A stretch of DNA of 64,000 nt from Methylovulum miyakonense HT12 (GCF_000384075.1 NZ_KB913025.1:1368119-1432118); one strand, 5' to 3'; counted from the stretch's first letter, positions 15,829-26,393 are shown. Notes: generated by a model from the sequence alone, not told the origin. A program made the numbers and translations.

Positions 15829-16952
15829 AAAAAACACACACGACAACCCTCTGGGACGCCTTCAAAGGGCATTGGATACTCGGCACGGCCATCGTGGCCG
15901 GCTGCCTGTCGGTGGGGTATTGGGGGCTGTACGCGTCCGACCGCTACATCTCCGAGGCGCATGTGATCATCCAGAGCACCGAGATGAACAGCGGGCAGAG
16001 CTTCGACCTGGGGACGCTGCTGGGCAACGTCAGCGCCGGCAACCAGCCTGACCAGCTGCTGATGCGCGACTACCTGCTGTCCCTGGACATGCTCAAGAAG
16101 CTCGACGCCGAACTGCACCTGCGCGACCATTACAGCGACCCCCGGCACGACCTGCTGTCGCGGCTGTGGTCCAAGAACAACGACATCCTGGAAGTCGAAG
16201 AATTCTACGACTACTACCTCGAACGGGTCAGCGTCGAATACGACGACTACGCCGGGGTGCTCGTCATCAAGGCCCAGGGCTACGACCCCCAGACCGCCCA
16301 GGCCATCACCGCCGCCCTGGTCAGGGACGGCGAACGGTTCATGAACGCCCTCGCCCATAGCCTGGCCAAAGACCAGGTCGACTTCCTGAGCCAGCAGATC
16401 GGCGACATCAACCGCGCCACCATGGCCGCCCGCCAGGCCCTGCTCAACTACCAGAACAAACACGGCCTGGTGTCCCCGCAGGGCACCACCGAAAACCTCG
16501 CCGGCATCGTCAACGCCATGGAAGGCCAACTGAGCACCCTGCAGACCAGCCGCGCCGCCATGCTCGGCTACCTCATGCCGGACAGCGCCAACGTCGTCGA
16601 GCTCAACCTGCAGATCGGCGCCCTGGAAAAACAGATCGCCAGCGAAAAGGCCAAACTGGCCGCCCCCCAAGGCAAGGCCCTCAACAGCACCGTCGAAGAA
16701 TACCAGCGCCTGGAAATGGAGGCCGGCTTTACCCAAGACCTCTACAAGACCGCCCTGACCGCCCTCGAAAAAGGCCGCTTCGAAGCCTCCCGGACCCTCA
16801 AGAAAATGTCCGTCCTGCAAGCGCCGACCCTGCCCGAATACCCGCTGGAGCCGCGCCGCCTTTACAACAGCGCCGTCTCCCTCCTGATGATCCTGCTCGC
16901 CGCCGGCATCCTCCACCTGCTCGCCGCCATCATCCGTGACCACAAGGACTGA
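15825..16952 (+). CDS. Capsule export inner-membrane protein (KpsE/CtrB/BexC-like)
   Basis: 375 residues of the polysaccharide co-polymerase type: one span at residues 18-38 (WILGTAIVAGCLSVGYWGLY), a periplasmic coiled-coil core, and a second span near 345-368 (LLMILLAAGILHLLAA). It would link the ABC exporter to the outer-membrane channel. The start overlaps the ATPase stop. From about 15840 the DNA becomes sharply GC-rich, with nearly all third positions G or C, unlike the two genes upstream. This suggests a separate origin. Confidence 0.9.
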   Translation: MKKTHTTTLWDAFKGHWILGTAIVAGCLSVGYWGLYASDRYISEAHVIIQSTEMNSGQSFDLGTLLGNVSAGNQPDQLLMRDYLLSLDMLKKLDAELHLRDHYSDPRHDLLSRLWSKNNDILEVEEFYDYYLERVSVEYDDYAGVLVIKAQGYDPQTAQAITAALVRDGERFMNALAHSLAKDQVDFLSQQIGDINRATMAARQALLNYQNKHGLVSPQGTTENLAGIVNAMEGQLSTLQTSRAAMLGYLMPDSANVVELNLQIGALEKQIASEKAKLAAPQGKALNSTVEEYQRLEMEAGFTQDLYKTALTALEKGRFEASRTLKKMSVLQAPTLPEYPLEPRRLYNSAVSLLMILLAAGILHLLAAIIRDHKD

Positions 16953-16959
16953 CACCGCC

Positions 16960-18785
16960 ATGACCGCCATCACCCTGAACCGCCCCGCCGCCCCTTGCGC
17001 CGCCTCCTGGCCGCCTGCGCCCTGCTGCTCGCCGGCCTGCCGGCCCCGGCCTGGCCGCCGGCAACGGCCTCGACATCTTCCAGACCCTCGGCCTGCCCCG
17101 CGCCGCCCGTCCCGCCGCGCCAGGCCGCGCCAGCGGCGGGCCGCACCCGTGACCGGCACCGTCCCGCCCGGCAGCCCCGCCGCGCCCAGGGTCACCACCC
17201 AGCCGCGCCGCAACAGTACGACTACAGCGCCCAACCTCGCCAGCGACGTGTTCGGCGCCAACCTCTTCACCGGCTCGGTTGCGCGGTGGCGAGAGGGCGC
17301 CACCTCAACCCCGACTACGCCGTCGCCGTCGGCGACAACATCCAAGTCCGGTTCTGGGGCGCCTTCGAATACGACGCGCCGCTCACCGTCGACCCCCAAG
17401 GCAACATCTTCGTCCCCCACGTCGGCCCCCTGCAAGTCTTGGGCGTGCGCAACCAGGACCTCCAGCGCGTCGTCGACTCCGCCGTACGCCGCGTCTCCCG
17501 CCCCAACGTCTACAGCTACGCCAGCCTCGCCGCCGCCCAGCCCGTGCGCGGCGTCTCGTCGTCGGCGGCTTCGTCAACCGCCCCGGGCTCTACAGCGGCA
17601 CCAGCATGGACAGCCTGCTGCACTACCTCGACCCGGCCAGGCCGGGCATCGACGTCGAACGCGGCTGCTTCCCGTCTCCAGGCGCAGCCGGTCAACCGGT
17701 CAACCGCGCCGACGCAGCACCCGCCCGCTACGCCTCCATCCTCGACGCGGTCAGTCCACTGCAGCATCACGGCGGCCCTCATCGTGCGCAGCGGCCTCAT
17801 CCTCGGTGCCTCGAGCGAGCGACGAGGACGCATGGTCGTCAACGCGCCAGGGCGCGTCGAGCGCCACCGCGCCAACGCCTACGAATTCAACAAGCGAAGG
17901 CGCCACCGTCGCCGACCTCGCCCGGCTCGCCAAACCCATGGCCACCGCCACCCATGTGCGCGTCACCCGCAACACCGGCAACCCTCCAACGTCGAATACT
18001 ACCCGCTCGCCGACGCCGCCCGCGTCCCCCTGCGCAGCGGCGACACCATCGAATTCACCGCCGACAAAAAGCAGGGCACCATCACCGTGCGCGTCGAAGG
18101 CGAACACCTCAGCGCCCAGGAATACGTCGTCCCCTACGGCACCCGCCTGGGCACGCTCATGGCCAAGGTCCGTTACAACGACCGCGCCGACAAAAACAGC
18201 CTGCAACTGTTCCGGCAAAGCATCATCGCCCGGCAAAAGGACATGCTCGACAGCACCCTCAAGCACCTCGAGACCAGCGTCCTCACCGCCCGCTCCGGCA
18301 CCCAGGAAGAGGCCCAGCTGCGCACCGAAGAGGCCGCCATGATGCTGCAATGGATAGACCGCGCCAAAAGCATCCAGCCCAGCGGGCAAGTGCTGCTCGC
18401 CCAGGCCGACCACATCGACCGGCTGCTGCTGGAGAACGGCGACGTCATCCGCATCCCCGCCGTCGACAACCTCGTCCTGGTCAGCGGCGAAGTCATGTTC
18501 CCCAACACCGTCGCCCTCGCCGCCGACAAGGACATCGAGGACTACATCGCCACCGCCGGCGGCTACTCGCAGCGCGCCGACACCTCGCGCATCGTCATCG
18601 CCCACCGCGACGGCAGCTTCGAGGACACCGAGGCCAGCTCCGGCTGGTTCAGCGAACCGGACATCCGCCCCGGCGACGAGATCATGGTGCTGCCCGCCGT
18701 CGACCCCAAATACCGCCAGGTCTTCAAGGAGTTCGCCACCATGATCTACCAGATGGGCCTCGGCGCCCGCGTGTTCTTGAAGTAG
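16960..18785 (+). pseudogene. Multiply frameshifted KpsD-like outer-membrane export gene
   Basis: Fragments of one polysaccharide export protein (Wza/KpsD type, SLBB domains) are spread over three frames: a start MTAITLNR in frame 1, a signal-peptide core RRLLAACALLLAGLPAPA in frame 3, GNGLDIFQTLGLP in frame 2, NLASDVFGANLF in frame 1, NPDYAVAVGDNIQVRFWGAF in frame 3, VGGFVNRPGLYSGTSMDSLL in frame 2, NAYEFNKEGATVADLARLAK in frame 1, and an unbroken end from about 17990 to 18785 in frame 3. At least seven shifts lie between about 16985 and 17990. Codon bias is kept throughout, so this is either a very recent pseudogene or local sequence error. DNA is GC-rich. Confidence 0.8.
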
Positions 18786-18935
18786 GCGGAGCTTAAAAAT
18801 GAGGGGATGACTTACTATGGGCTTGATGACATAGATGAACGGCCGCCAAAAATTATTGGATTTTCAATAATTAAATACCTTTCTTAGGCTATCGGTTCTG
18901 CCAATGAAGACACCGGATGAAACCCAGGTAACCAC

Positions 18936-21581
18936 ATGACAATTCTGGAAACAATAAGGGCATGGCGCGGTGAATACATCATGTCCTTGCTTTGGATGTT
19001 GAAAATAAGCTGTAAGGTGTTGAGGTTACGGACTATCTATCACGCCTTGCTAATTCGTCTCATCAAAGGTGCCGATCTATTCGACAATGCCTATTATCTT
19101 GAAAAAAATAGTGATATTGCCGCCAGCAATATTAAAGGCTTGCAGCATTATGTCAGGTATGGGGATAAGGAAGGCCGTTTGCCGATGGCGCTTTTTGATC
19201 CGGTCTATTACCGGACAAAGGCGTCAGGCCCTACAAGGCGCTTATATGTGAACACCTTGCTCCATTACCGTTACGTGGGACGGTATCGGAGAACGTCCCC
19301 CAGTGCCTGGTTTGACCTTGATTTTTATCTATCCAACAACAAGGATGTCCTGCGTAGCGGGAATGATCCGTTGATCCATTACCTGAAGTGGGGCGGCGCT
19401 GAAGGCCGGTCCCCCTGCCCGCAATTCGATGGCTCCTTTTATTTGCGTACTTCCCCTGATGTGGTCGCGGCGCGGATGAACCCCCTCTTGCACTATTTGT
19501 TTTATGGCCGTTTGGAAGGGCGCAGCACCTTGCCGGAACAGGAAACCGTTGAGCTGCCAGAAATGGAAATAGGGGAGTTGCCGCTGCTCACCTTGCCGGA
19601 TGACGAGACCTGGGCTGCGTTTATGCCGCGTGCCCGTATCGCAGGCGCGGGCATTGATGTGATCGTACCCGTCTATAAAGGGCGGATTGAAACCTTACGT
19701 TGCCTGCATAGCACGTTGGAATCGTCTAACGACCTGCCTTTCGAACTGGTTGTTATTAATGACGCCAGCCCTGATGAAGACCTAAGCCAAGATTTGCAGA
19801 AATTGGCGGGCATGGGGTTATTCACATTAATCATCAACCAACAAAACCTTGGTTTTGTGCAAACTGTTAATCTAGGGATGCGTTTGCATAAAGACCGCCA
19901 TATCGTGTTATTGAATGCCGACACCGAAGTCTATGATGGTTGGCTAGACCGGTTGCATAGGGCGGCGCACCGTAATCCCAAGACTGCTACGGTCACCCCG
20001 CTATCCAATAATGCCACCATATGCAGTTATCCGAACTCCCTGCATGATAACCCCTATCCTTTGGAGTTAAGCTACGCGGAAATTGACGCGCTGGCAGCGG
20101 CAGTCAATGCCGGCAAGGAAATAGAAGCGCCAACAGGGGTAGGGTTTTGCATGTATATCAGACGGGACTGTTTAAAAAACGTCGGCCTATTTGATGAGAA
20201 AGCTTTTGGTAAAGGTTATGGCGAAGAAAACGATTTTTGCCAGCGTGCCATCCGTAAAGGTTGGCACAATATTATTGCTAGCGACATTTATGTCCGGCAT
20301 GTGGGGTCTGCGTCTTTTCAGGGCGAAAAAGCCATGCGCGTCCAAGCGGCCCTTAAGACATTGGACAAAAAATATCCGCGCTATAGGAAAGACATTGATA
20401 TTTTCCTGAAACAGGATCCCCTAAAAGAAGGCCGTTGCCGGCTCGATACGGTTAGGTTGCAGCGCATGTGCCGGGAACAAAATGTCCTGCTGGTTTGCCA
20501 TAGCCGTGGTGGTGGTTCTGAGCGGCGGATGCAGGAAGACATTATCAATTTGAACCAGCAAGGCCATGGCGTTTTTACCTTACGTCCCGTGGCAAAACGT
20601 CCAACCCAGGTCAATATTGGCCATCCAGCTATCCGCTCGCTGCCTAATATCAATCCGTTTGAATTGTCAGAAATATCAACGCTTGCCGCCCTCCTGAAGG
20701 AACTAAGGATTACCGAAATCCATACCCATAGCCTGGTCGATTTTATGCCCGATGCATCGTTACATCTGCATAAGCTTGTCCAAGAATTAGGCGCGTCGTG
20801 GAAAATCAATTTGCATGATTATAAAGTGATTTGCCCACGGGTTAATTTGATTGATGAAGATGGCCGCTATTGTGGTGAACCCGATGAAGCGGGATGCAAC
20901 CGGTGCTTGCTTGAACGCGGTTCAGATTTCGGCACTAAGAATATCCGTGAATGGCGCTCTTTGCATGGAAAAGCCTTGGCGTTGGCTGACCGCATCGTTG
21001 TCCCTGACCAAGATGTTGCGGATCGTCTTGCGGGTTACCTTCCAAGCATCAATTTTGAAGTTTTGCCCCACGAAGACATTGATTTAAAAGCCATCAAAGT
21101 AAAAAAACCACAGTTGGAACCTAACCAGAAACTACGGGTGGTCATTATTGGCGCCATCGGCAAGATTAAAGGTTTTAATGTCATTTTGGCGAGTGCCAAG
21201 CGGGTGCAGCAACAAGGCCTGCCTATAGAATTTATCGTGATGGGCTATACCATGCACGATGCCTTGATTAAGGAGGCCGGGGTTGTGGTCACCGGTAAAT
21301 ATTTGGAACATGAAGCCCTGGATAAGCTTAATGGCTTAAACCCCCATGTGGTTTGGTTGCCGTCAATATGGCCTGAAACGTATAGCTACACACTGTCGTT
21401 GGCATTACAGGCCAGCCTGCCCATCTACGCTTTTGATATTGGCGCCATTGCCCGGCGTGTCAGGGAATCTGGCATGGATGAAGGGTTAATGCCCTTATCA
21501 TGGGTTGACATGCCTGAAAAAATCACCCAACAATTTGAAAAACTCCGGGAAAATTGCTTACCGACCTTGTCACCACAATGA
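18936..21581 (+). CDS. Bifunctional glycosyltransferase (GT2 plus GT4-like)
   Basis: 881 residues. Residues 45-198 hold about three to four repeats of roughly 50 residues (FDLDFYLSNNKDVLRSGNDPLIHY type, each ending EGR). Residues 239-480 are a GT-A family 2 domain: IDVIVPVYKGRIETL, VVINDASPD, and the DXD in LLNADTEVYDGW. Residues 515-870 look like a GT-B domain, with LLVCHSRGGGSERR and a C-terminal donor-site half (GAIGKIKGFNV, LPSIWPETYSY). It would add two sugars in capsule synthesis. Base composition is moderate, unlike the GC-rich gene before it. A second start at 18981 is possible. Confidence 0.88.
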   Translation: MTILETIRAWRGEYIMSLLWMLKISCKVLRLRTIYHALLIRLIKGADLFDNAYYLEKNSDIAASNIKGLQHYVRYGDKEGRLPMALFDPVYYRTKASGPTRRLYVNTLLHYRYVGRYRRTSPSAWFDLDFYLSNNKDVLRSGNDPLIHYLKWGGAEGRSPCPQFDGSFYLRTSPDVVAARMNPLLHYLFYGRLEGRSTLPEQETVELPEMEIGELPLLTLPDDETWAAFMPRARIAGAGIDVIVPVYKGRIETLRCLHSTLESSNDLPFELVVINDASPDEDLSQDLQKLAGMGLFTLIINQQNLGFVQTVNLGMRLHKDRHIVLLNADTEVYDGWLDRLHRAAHRNPKTATVTPLSNNATICSYPNSLHDNPYPLELSYAEIDALAAAVNAGKEIEAPTGVGFCMYIRRDCLKNVGLFDEKAFGKGYGEENDFCQRAIRKGWHNIIASDIYVRHVGSASFQGEKAMRVQAALKTLDKKYPRYRKDIDIFLKQDPLKEGRCRLDTVRLQRMCREQNVLLVCHSRGGGSERRMQEDIINLNQQGHGVFTLRPVAKRPTQVNIGHPAIRSLPNINPFELSEISTLAALLKELRITEIHTHSLVDFMPDASLHLHKLVQELGASWKINLHDYKVICPRVNLIDEDGRYCGEPDEAGCNRCLLERGSDFGTKNIREWRSLHGKALALADRIVVPDQDVADRLAGYLPSINFEVLPHEDIDLKAIKVKKPQLEPNQKLRVVIIGAIGKIKGFNVILASAKRVQQQGLPIEFIVMGYTMHDALIKEAGVVVTGKYLEHEALDKLNGLNPHVVWLPSIWPETYSYTLSLALQASLPIYAFDIGAIARRVRESGMDEGLMPLSWVDMPEKITQQFEKLRENCLPTLSPQ

Positions 21582-21615
21582 TTTGCACCTACGGAAAAAT
21601 AATACGGAACAAGCT

Positions 21616-24600
21616 ATGAAAAAAGTCACGTCAAGTTCACCTGAGCCATCTGAAAACATCATTGAAGAAGCGATTGCCTTGGATAGTGCAGTAAAGCAGA
21701 TCCTTGATTTCGAACCTCAGGCTTTGCCAGAAATCAAAACCGAAACCGTAACGGAATGGGCAACAGAAAAAGAACTCCCCCCCATAACTTTTGCCACTGC
21801 CCCGGTAGAGCAAGCCGTTGAGATTAAAATCACCGATTCTCCTGAAATTAGCATCTTAGGCTATGTAGAGTTTGTAGAAAATTTGCAAATCCATGGTTGG
21901 GTGCTTGATTTTGATAATACCCCCTTAAATCTTTCACTACGCATCAATAATGAAGCGTTTCAGATTACTTACGATTGGTTGGAACGTAGTGATATTGCCG
22001 ATCATTATGGAGAAGAATTTCTTCGCTCCGGCTTTAGAATTTATATACCACAAGGGCTAGCGGACGATTTTGAAGCCGCTTATAAAAATGGTGGCCTCAT
22101 TGAAGTCGCCGCCAATGGCATTACCCTGCATAGCAAGCTTGAACCTGTCCGTAAATCATTGGCTAGCCAAGCCGCCGATGGGGATTCTTCACAATTTAGC
22201 GAAACCGCGATCACCAGTATTGTTACGGAACTTCTTGAAATAGCCGAATTGGAATTGCCCGGCAGTGCAGTAATTGTTAAAACACCTGCTGATTTAGCAA
22301 CATTAACAACGGACAAGGCAAAGGCAGCAAGCCCTTCAGTGCCTGATAAAAAACCTGAGGATATAGAAAAAGCTCCAGTCACCGGCAATCAAGTGGTTTC
22401 GGGAAATTTTTCAATTGCGACCGAAGCGTTGTCCGAATCCAAAGAAGATAGCCCAATTATTGGTTACGTCGAGCGTATCGAAAACAACCAAATTTTTGGC
22501 TGGGTTCTTGACAAAGAGGGCAACGGGCTCAATTTGGTTTTACTGATTGCCGATGTCAAATACCCGATAACGCCTGCTTGGCTTATGCGTGTTGATATTG
22601 CTCAAGCTTTCGGTGACGATTTTATCAATTCAGGTTTTAAAATTGATTTACCCGCCGAGTTGGTCGAAACCTTTATCTTCGCACGGCAAAACGGCTTGAG
22701 GATTGACATCATCGCCAATGGCACTATCTTGCATAATCAAGTCCCACCATTAAAAATGGAGGCAAAAACGACCAGAACCCAAGCCACAAACAAAAAAACC
22801 GAAAAAAAATTACAAGGCGTTAGCGGTTATGTAGAAAACATAGAAAACCTCTGCATCTTTGGTTGGGCGATTAATCATGAACAAACACCTTTAAAGCTTA
22901 CTTTATCTATTGATGGCGTTTCTTCCCCTGTCACCCCGGAGTGGCAGGAGCGCTTAGATATAGCCGGAAAATTTGGTGATAATTATGCCCAATCCGGTTT
23001 TAAAATCCTCATCCCCAAAGGCTTAATCGACATTTTTCTGCAATCCACTGAAAATGACCGGAAAATTAATGTCCTAGCCAATAACTACGTGTTAACCAAC
23101 AACGCCAAAAACCAGGAAATTGATCCCGCCGTATTTGGCCCAGAAATTGCCGCTGAAACCGATAAATTTAAAACCCTTTGTCAAATCAATGCCGAAGCAG
23201 GTATAGAAATCACTGGCGAGGATCTCAATAAATTACTCTCCGGCAACCTTAGCTTCCCTTTACGGATTAGCCGTAATCCTGTCATCAATGCCCGTTACTA
23301 CCTTGAGCAAGCCAAACAACAATTAGTAAAAGCAGCGGCTGACATTACCCTTATCCGCACCCTGCTAAAAATCAGCCTGACCTTTGAACGGCAGACTGAA
23401 ACCCTAGAATTACTGGGCAACACCTATTTTGAACAACGGGATTACGAAACAGCTGCAGCGCATTACGAGGCGGCCGCCGCAAGCGAGGGCAAACCCAGCA
23501 AGACTATGGTGCCTAACCTGATGCACTGCAAAAAGCATGTTGCCCACCCTAAGGATGTCCTATTCACACTTATGGCGGGTCTTGAAAAAAACCCTGAATC
23601 TAGCGACATCCGTGATCGTTTGGACGGACTGATCCACGAGTATTGGTTGACACGCCAAGGCCTGATCGAGGCGCAGGCGGTGACGGGCGACCGTGACGGC
23701 CTGGTGGCGACGGTCATGGAGGCCGCCGAGCTCATCTACAACGCCTACCTGCGCTACTACGGTGCGGAGGCCAATGCGGCGCAGGTGGGCCCGTGCAACC
23801 TGGAGCGGGTGCTGATCGTCGGCGACTTCCATATCCCGCAGTGCGTGCGCTACCGCATCGAGCAGAAGACCGAGCAGCTGGAGGCCGCCGGCAAGGCCGT
23901 CACCACCATTTCCTGGACGGAGCTCGCCAACGGGCAGAACGACCTGGCCTTCCATGACACCATCATTTTCTACCGCGTCCCCGCCGAGCCGGCGGTGCTG
24001 AAGGCGATGGCGCAGGCCAACGCGACCGGCAAGCTGTCGCTGTACGAGATCGACGACCTGCTGTTCGACGCGGCCTACCCGCCGCCGTTGGAGACGTACG
24101 GCGGTTATCTCGACCTGAACATTTATTTGCAGCTGATCAAGGGCATGGCTTCGTTCCGCGCCGCCGCGCAGTATTGCCGTTTCGGCCTGGCCTCGACGCG
24201 CGCCCTGGCGGACAAGCTGGCCCCGCTGGTGTTCGGCGGCCAGTGCTTCCTGCACCGCAACGGCCTGGACGCGCTGAACGTGTTCAGGCACAAGCCATTC
24301 GACCCCGACCAGGAGACGGTGGACATTTTCTACGGCAGCGGCACGATGGCGCACAACAGCGACTTCACGGACCTGGCCTTGCCGGCGGTCAGGCGCCTGT
24401 TGGACGAATATCCGCAGGTCGGCCTGAAAATCGCGGGCTACCTGAAGCTGCCGGAGGCGTTCTTGGAAACTCACGGCGACCGTGTCAAGCAGATGCCGCC
24501 CGTGAAGAGCGTCAAGGCCTATTGGTCGATGCTGGAGCGGGCGGACATCAATTTGGCGGTGTTGCATGATGACGAAATCAACGGCTGCAAGAGCGAGCTG

Positions 24601-26115
24601 AAATGGTTCGAGGCGGCGTGCCTGGGCATCCCGTCGGTGGTCAGCGCGACCGCCAACTACCGCGACGTGATCCACGACGGCGAGGACGGCTTCATCGCCG
24701 CCACCGCCGAGGATTGGTATGAACATTTGAAGGCCCTGGTCGACGACCCGCTGTTGCGCAAGACGGTGGCGGAAAAGGCCCAGGTGCGGGTGCGTGCCGA
24801 GTACAGCGTCGGGGCGTTGGCGGACAACATCGCCGGGGTGCTGGACGACGCGTTGGCGGCGGCACAGGCGGAAATGGCGCCACGCAAGAAAGTCGCGCTG
24901 GTCAATGTGTTCTTCCCGCCGCAGTCCATCGGCGGCGCGACCCGCGTCATCGCCGACAATTTCGAGCTGTTGCGGCGCGATTACCACAACCAGTTCGACC
25001 TCAGCGTGTTCACGTCCGACGCCGACGTGAAGCCGCCGTACCAGATGACGGTGTACAACTATGAGGGCGCCCGTGTCTACCGCTCGAGCATTTTATGGCG
25101 CGAGCACATGGACTGGCATCCCAGCGACGACAAGATGGGCGAGCTGTTTGCGGAGTTCCTGGCCGCGGAGCGGCCCGAGCTGGTGCATTTCCATTGCATC
25201 CAACGCCTGACCGCGTCGGTGGTGGAGGCGACCCGCAAGGCGGAAATCCCATACATCGTCACCGTCCATGACGCCTGGTGGATTTCGGATTACCAGTTCC
25301 TGGTCGACGCCAACCATGTGGTCTACCCCGAAGGCCACCCCGACCCGTACCAGCCCTGCACGCCGCCGGGCAACATCAGCCAGCTGGAGTCGGTGGAGCG
25401 CATCCTGTTCCTGAAGGACTTGCTGCGCGGCGCGGACGCGGTGCTGACGGTGTCCCAGTGTTTTGCGGAGATTTACCGCAAGAACGAAATCCCGACGGTC
25501 CGCGTCAACAAGAACGGCATCTCCGAGACCCTGCCTTGGCAGGCCAAGGACACCCGCCACACCGACAAGGTGGTGTGCGGCCATGTCGGCGGCATGGCGG
25601 AGCACAAGGGCTACTTCCTGCTGAAGGCGGCCATCGAGGCGGTGCAGCCGGAACACTTGGAAATGCTCATCGTCGACCATTCCCAGGACGAAGGCTACCG
25701 CCTCCAGACCCATTGGGGGCGGGTGCCGGTGACCTTCATCGGGCGCATGGCGCAGCCCCGCGTGCCCGAGCTGTACCGCCAGATCGACGTGCTGTTCGCG
25801 CCCTCCACCTGGCCGGAAAGCTACGGCCTGGTCACCCGCGAGGCCGCCGCCTGCGGCTGCTGGGTCGTCGCCAGCAACATGGGCGGCATCGGCGAGGATG
25901 TCATCGAGGGCAAGTCAGGATTCGTCATCGAACCCACCGAGGAGACCCTGTCCGGCCTCCTCGTGCAGATCGACCGCTCCCCCGCCGTCTTCAAGGGCAA
26001 GGCCCATCCGCCCGCCCTCAGGCGCGTGTCAGAACAGGTTAGGGAATTGGCCGATGTTTATTTGAAGGTAAAGAAAAAAACACCCAAACCTGTTCCACCC
26101 TCAGTTGCCCGATAA
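21616..26115 (+). CDS. Giant repeat/TPR/double glycosyltransferase protein
   Basis: 1499 residues. Three homologous repeats of about 95 residues lie at about 78-178, 280-376 and 402-495, each with GYVE.(I/V)EN..I.GW, then a DI...FG.....SGF motif and an IxxLANG-like end; linkers are Pro/Glu/Thr-rich. A TPR-like part follows (about 571-648). Then come a GT-B-like domain (about 731-1085) and a GT4 domain (about 1090-1480) with FPPQSIGGATRV, VHDAWW and FAPSTWPESYGLVTREA. The start at 21616 avoids a 77-bp overlap with the previous gene. From about 23640 (residue 675) to 26030 the DNA becomes strongly GC-rich while the frame stays open. Confidence 0.85.
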   Translation: MKKVTSSSPEPSENIIEEAIALDSAVKQILDFEPQALPEIKTETVTEWATEKELPPITFATAPVEQAVEIKITDSPEISILGYVEFVENLQIHGWVLDFDNTPLNLSLRINNEAFQITYDWLERSDIADHYGEEFLRSGFRIYIPQGLADDFEAAYKNGGLIEVAANGITLHSKLEPVRKSLASQAADGDSSQFSETAITSIVTELLEIAELELPGSAVIVKTPADLATLTTDKAKAASPSVPDKKPEDIEKAPVTGNQVVSGNFSIATEALSESKEDSPIIGYVERIENNQIFGWVLDKEGNGLNLVLLIADVKYPITPAWLMRVDIAQAFGDDFINSGFKIDLPAELVETFIFARQNGLRIDIIANGTILHNQVPPLKMEAKTTRTQATNKKTEKKLQGVSGYVENIENLCIFGWAINHEQTPLKLTLSIDGVSSPVTPEWQERLDIAGKFGDNYAQSGFKILIPKGLIDIFLQSTENDRKINVLANNYVLTNNAKNQEIDPAVFGPEIAAETDKFKTLCQINAEAGIEITGEDLNKLLSGNLSFPLRISRNPVINARYYLEQAKQQLVKAAADITLIRTLLKISLTFERQTETLELLGNTYFEQRDYETAAAHYEAAAASEGKPSKTMVPNLMHCKKHVAHPKDVLFTLMAGLEKNPESSDIRDRLDGLIHEYWLTRQGLIEAQAVTGDRDGLVATVMEAAELIYNAYLRYYGAEANAAQVGPCNLERVLIVGDFHIPQCVRYRIEQKTEQLEAAGKAVTTISWTELANGQNDLAFHDTIIFYRVPAEPAVLKAMAQANATGKLSLYEIDDLLFDAAYPPPLETYGGYLDLNIYLQLIKGMASFRAAAQYCRFGLASTRALADKLAPLVFGGQCFLHRNGLDALNVFRHKPFDPDQETVDIFYGSGTMAHNSDFTDLALPAVRRLLDEYPQVGLKIAGYLKLPEAFLETHGDRVKQMPPVKSVKAYWSMLERADINLAVLHDDEINGCKSELKWFEAACLGIPSVVSATANYRDVIHDGEDGFIAATAEDWYEHLKALVDDPLLRKTVAEKAQVRVRAEYSVGALADNIAGVLDDALAAAQAEMAPRKKVALVNVFFPPQSIGGATRVIADNFELLRRDYHNQFDLSVFTSDADVKPPYQMTVYNYEGARVYRSSILWREHMDWHPSDDKMGELFAEFLAAERPELVHFHCIQRLTASVVEATRKAEIPYIVTVHDAWWISDYQFLVDANHVVYPEGHPDPYQPCTPPGNISQLESVERILFLKDLLRGADAVLTVSQCFAEIYRKNEIPTVRVNKNGISETLPWQAKDTRHTDKVVCGHVGGMAEHKGYFLLKAAIEAVQPEHLEMLIVDHSQDEGYRLQTHWGRVPVTFIGRMAQPRVPELYRQIDVLFAPSTWPESYGLVTREAAACGCWVVASNMGGIGEDVIEGKSGFVIEPTEETLSGLLVQIDRSPAVFKGKAHPPALRRVSEQVRELADVYLKVKKKTPKPVPPSVAR

Positions 26116-26393
26116 TATATGCCGTCCATTATCTAAATAGAGGGTTTATAAAAGCATTTAATTTCAATTTGTTAAGAAGTGTTTTTATGGCCTTCTTAGC
26201 CATTTATGAAAAATAAAGGCGATAGTAACATTGCTATAATCGGGGCAGTTTCGTTACAATCCGGCGAAATGCGCCAGCGTAGCAATCTAAAATTAGTGAC
26301 AAATTGTCAGTTTACAACATCAACGATGGCAATTTGAATGCCTATGTTGAGTCTATAGGGCATTGCTTAATTAACTAACCATAAGGAATAATC

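Noticed and set aside
15804-17435. 543-residue - frame opposite the capsule export genes
   Set aside because: GC-rich third positions remove stops on the opposite strand; the sequence is low-complexity Gly/Val/Gln-rich and mirrors kpsE and the KpsD-like gene.
17751-18605. 284-residue - frame opposite the KpsD-like gene
   Set aside because: Acidic low-complexity shadow; the + strand encodes SLBB-type protein in this part.
23560-24987. 475-residue - frame opposite the large glycosyltransferase gene
   Set aside because: Same cause: a shadow frame in GC-rich coding DNA. The + frame has clear glycosyltransferase motifs.
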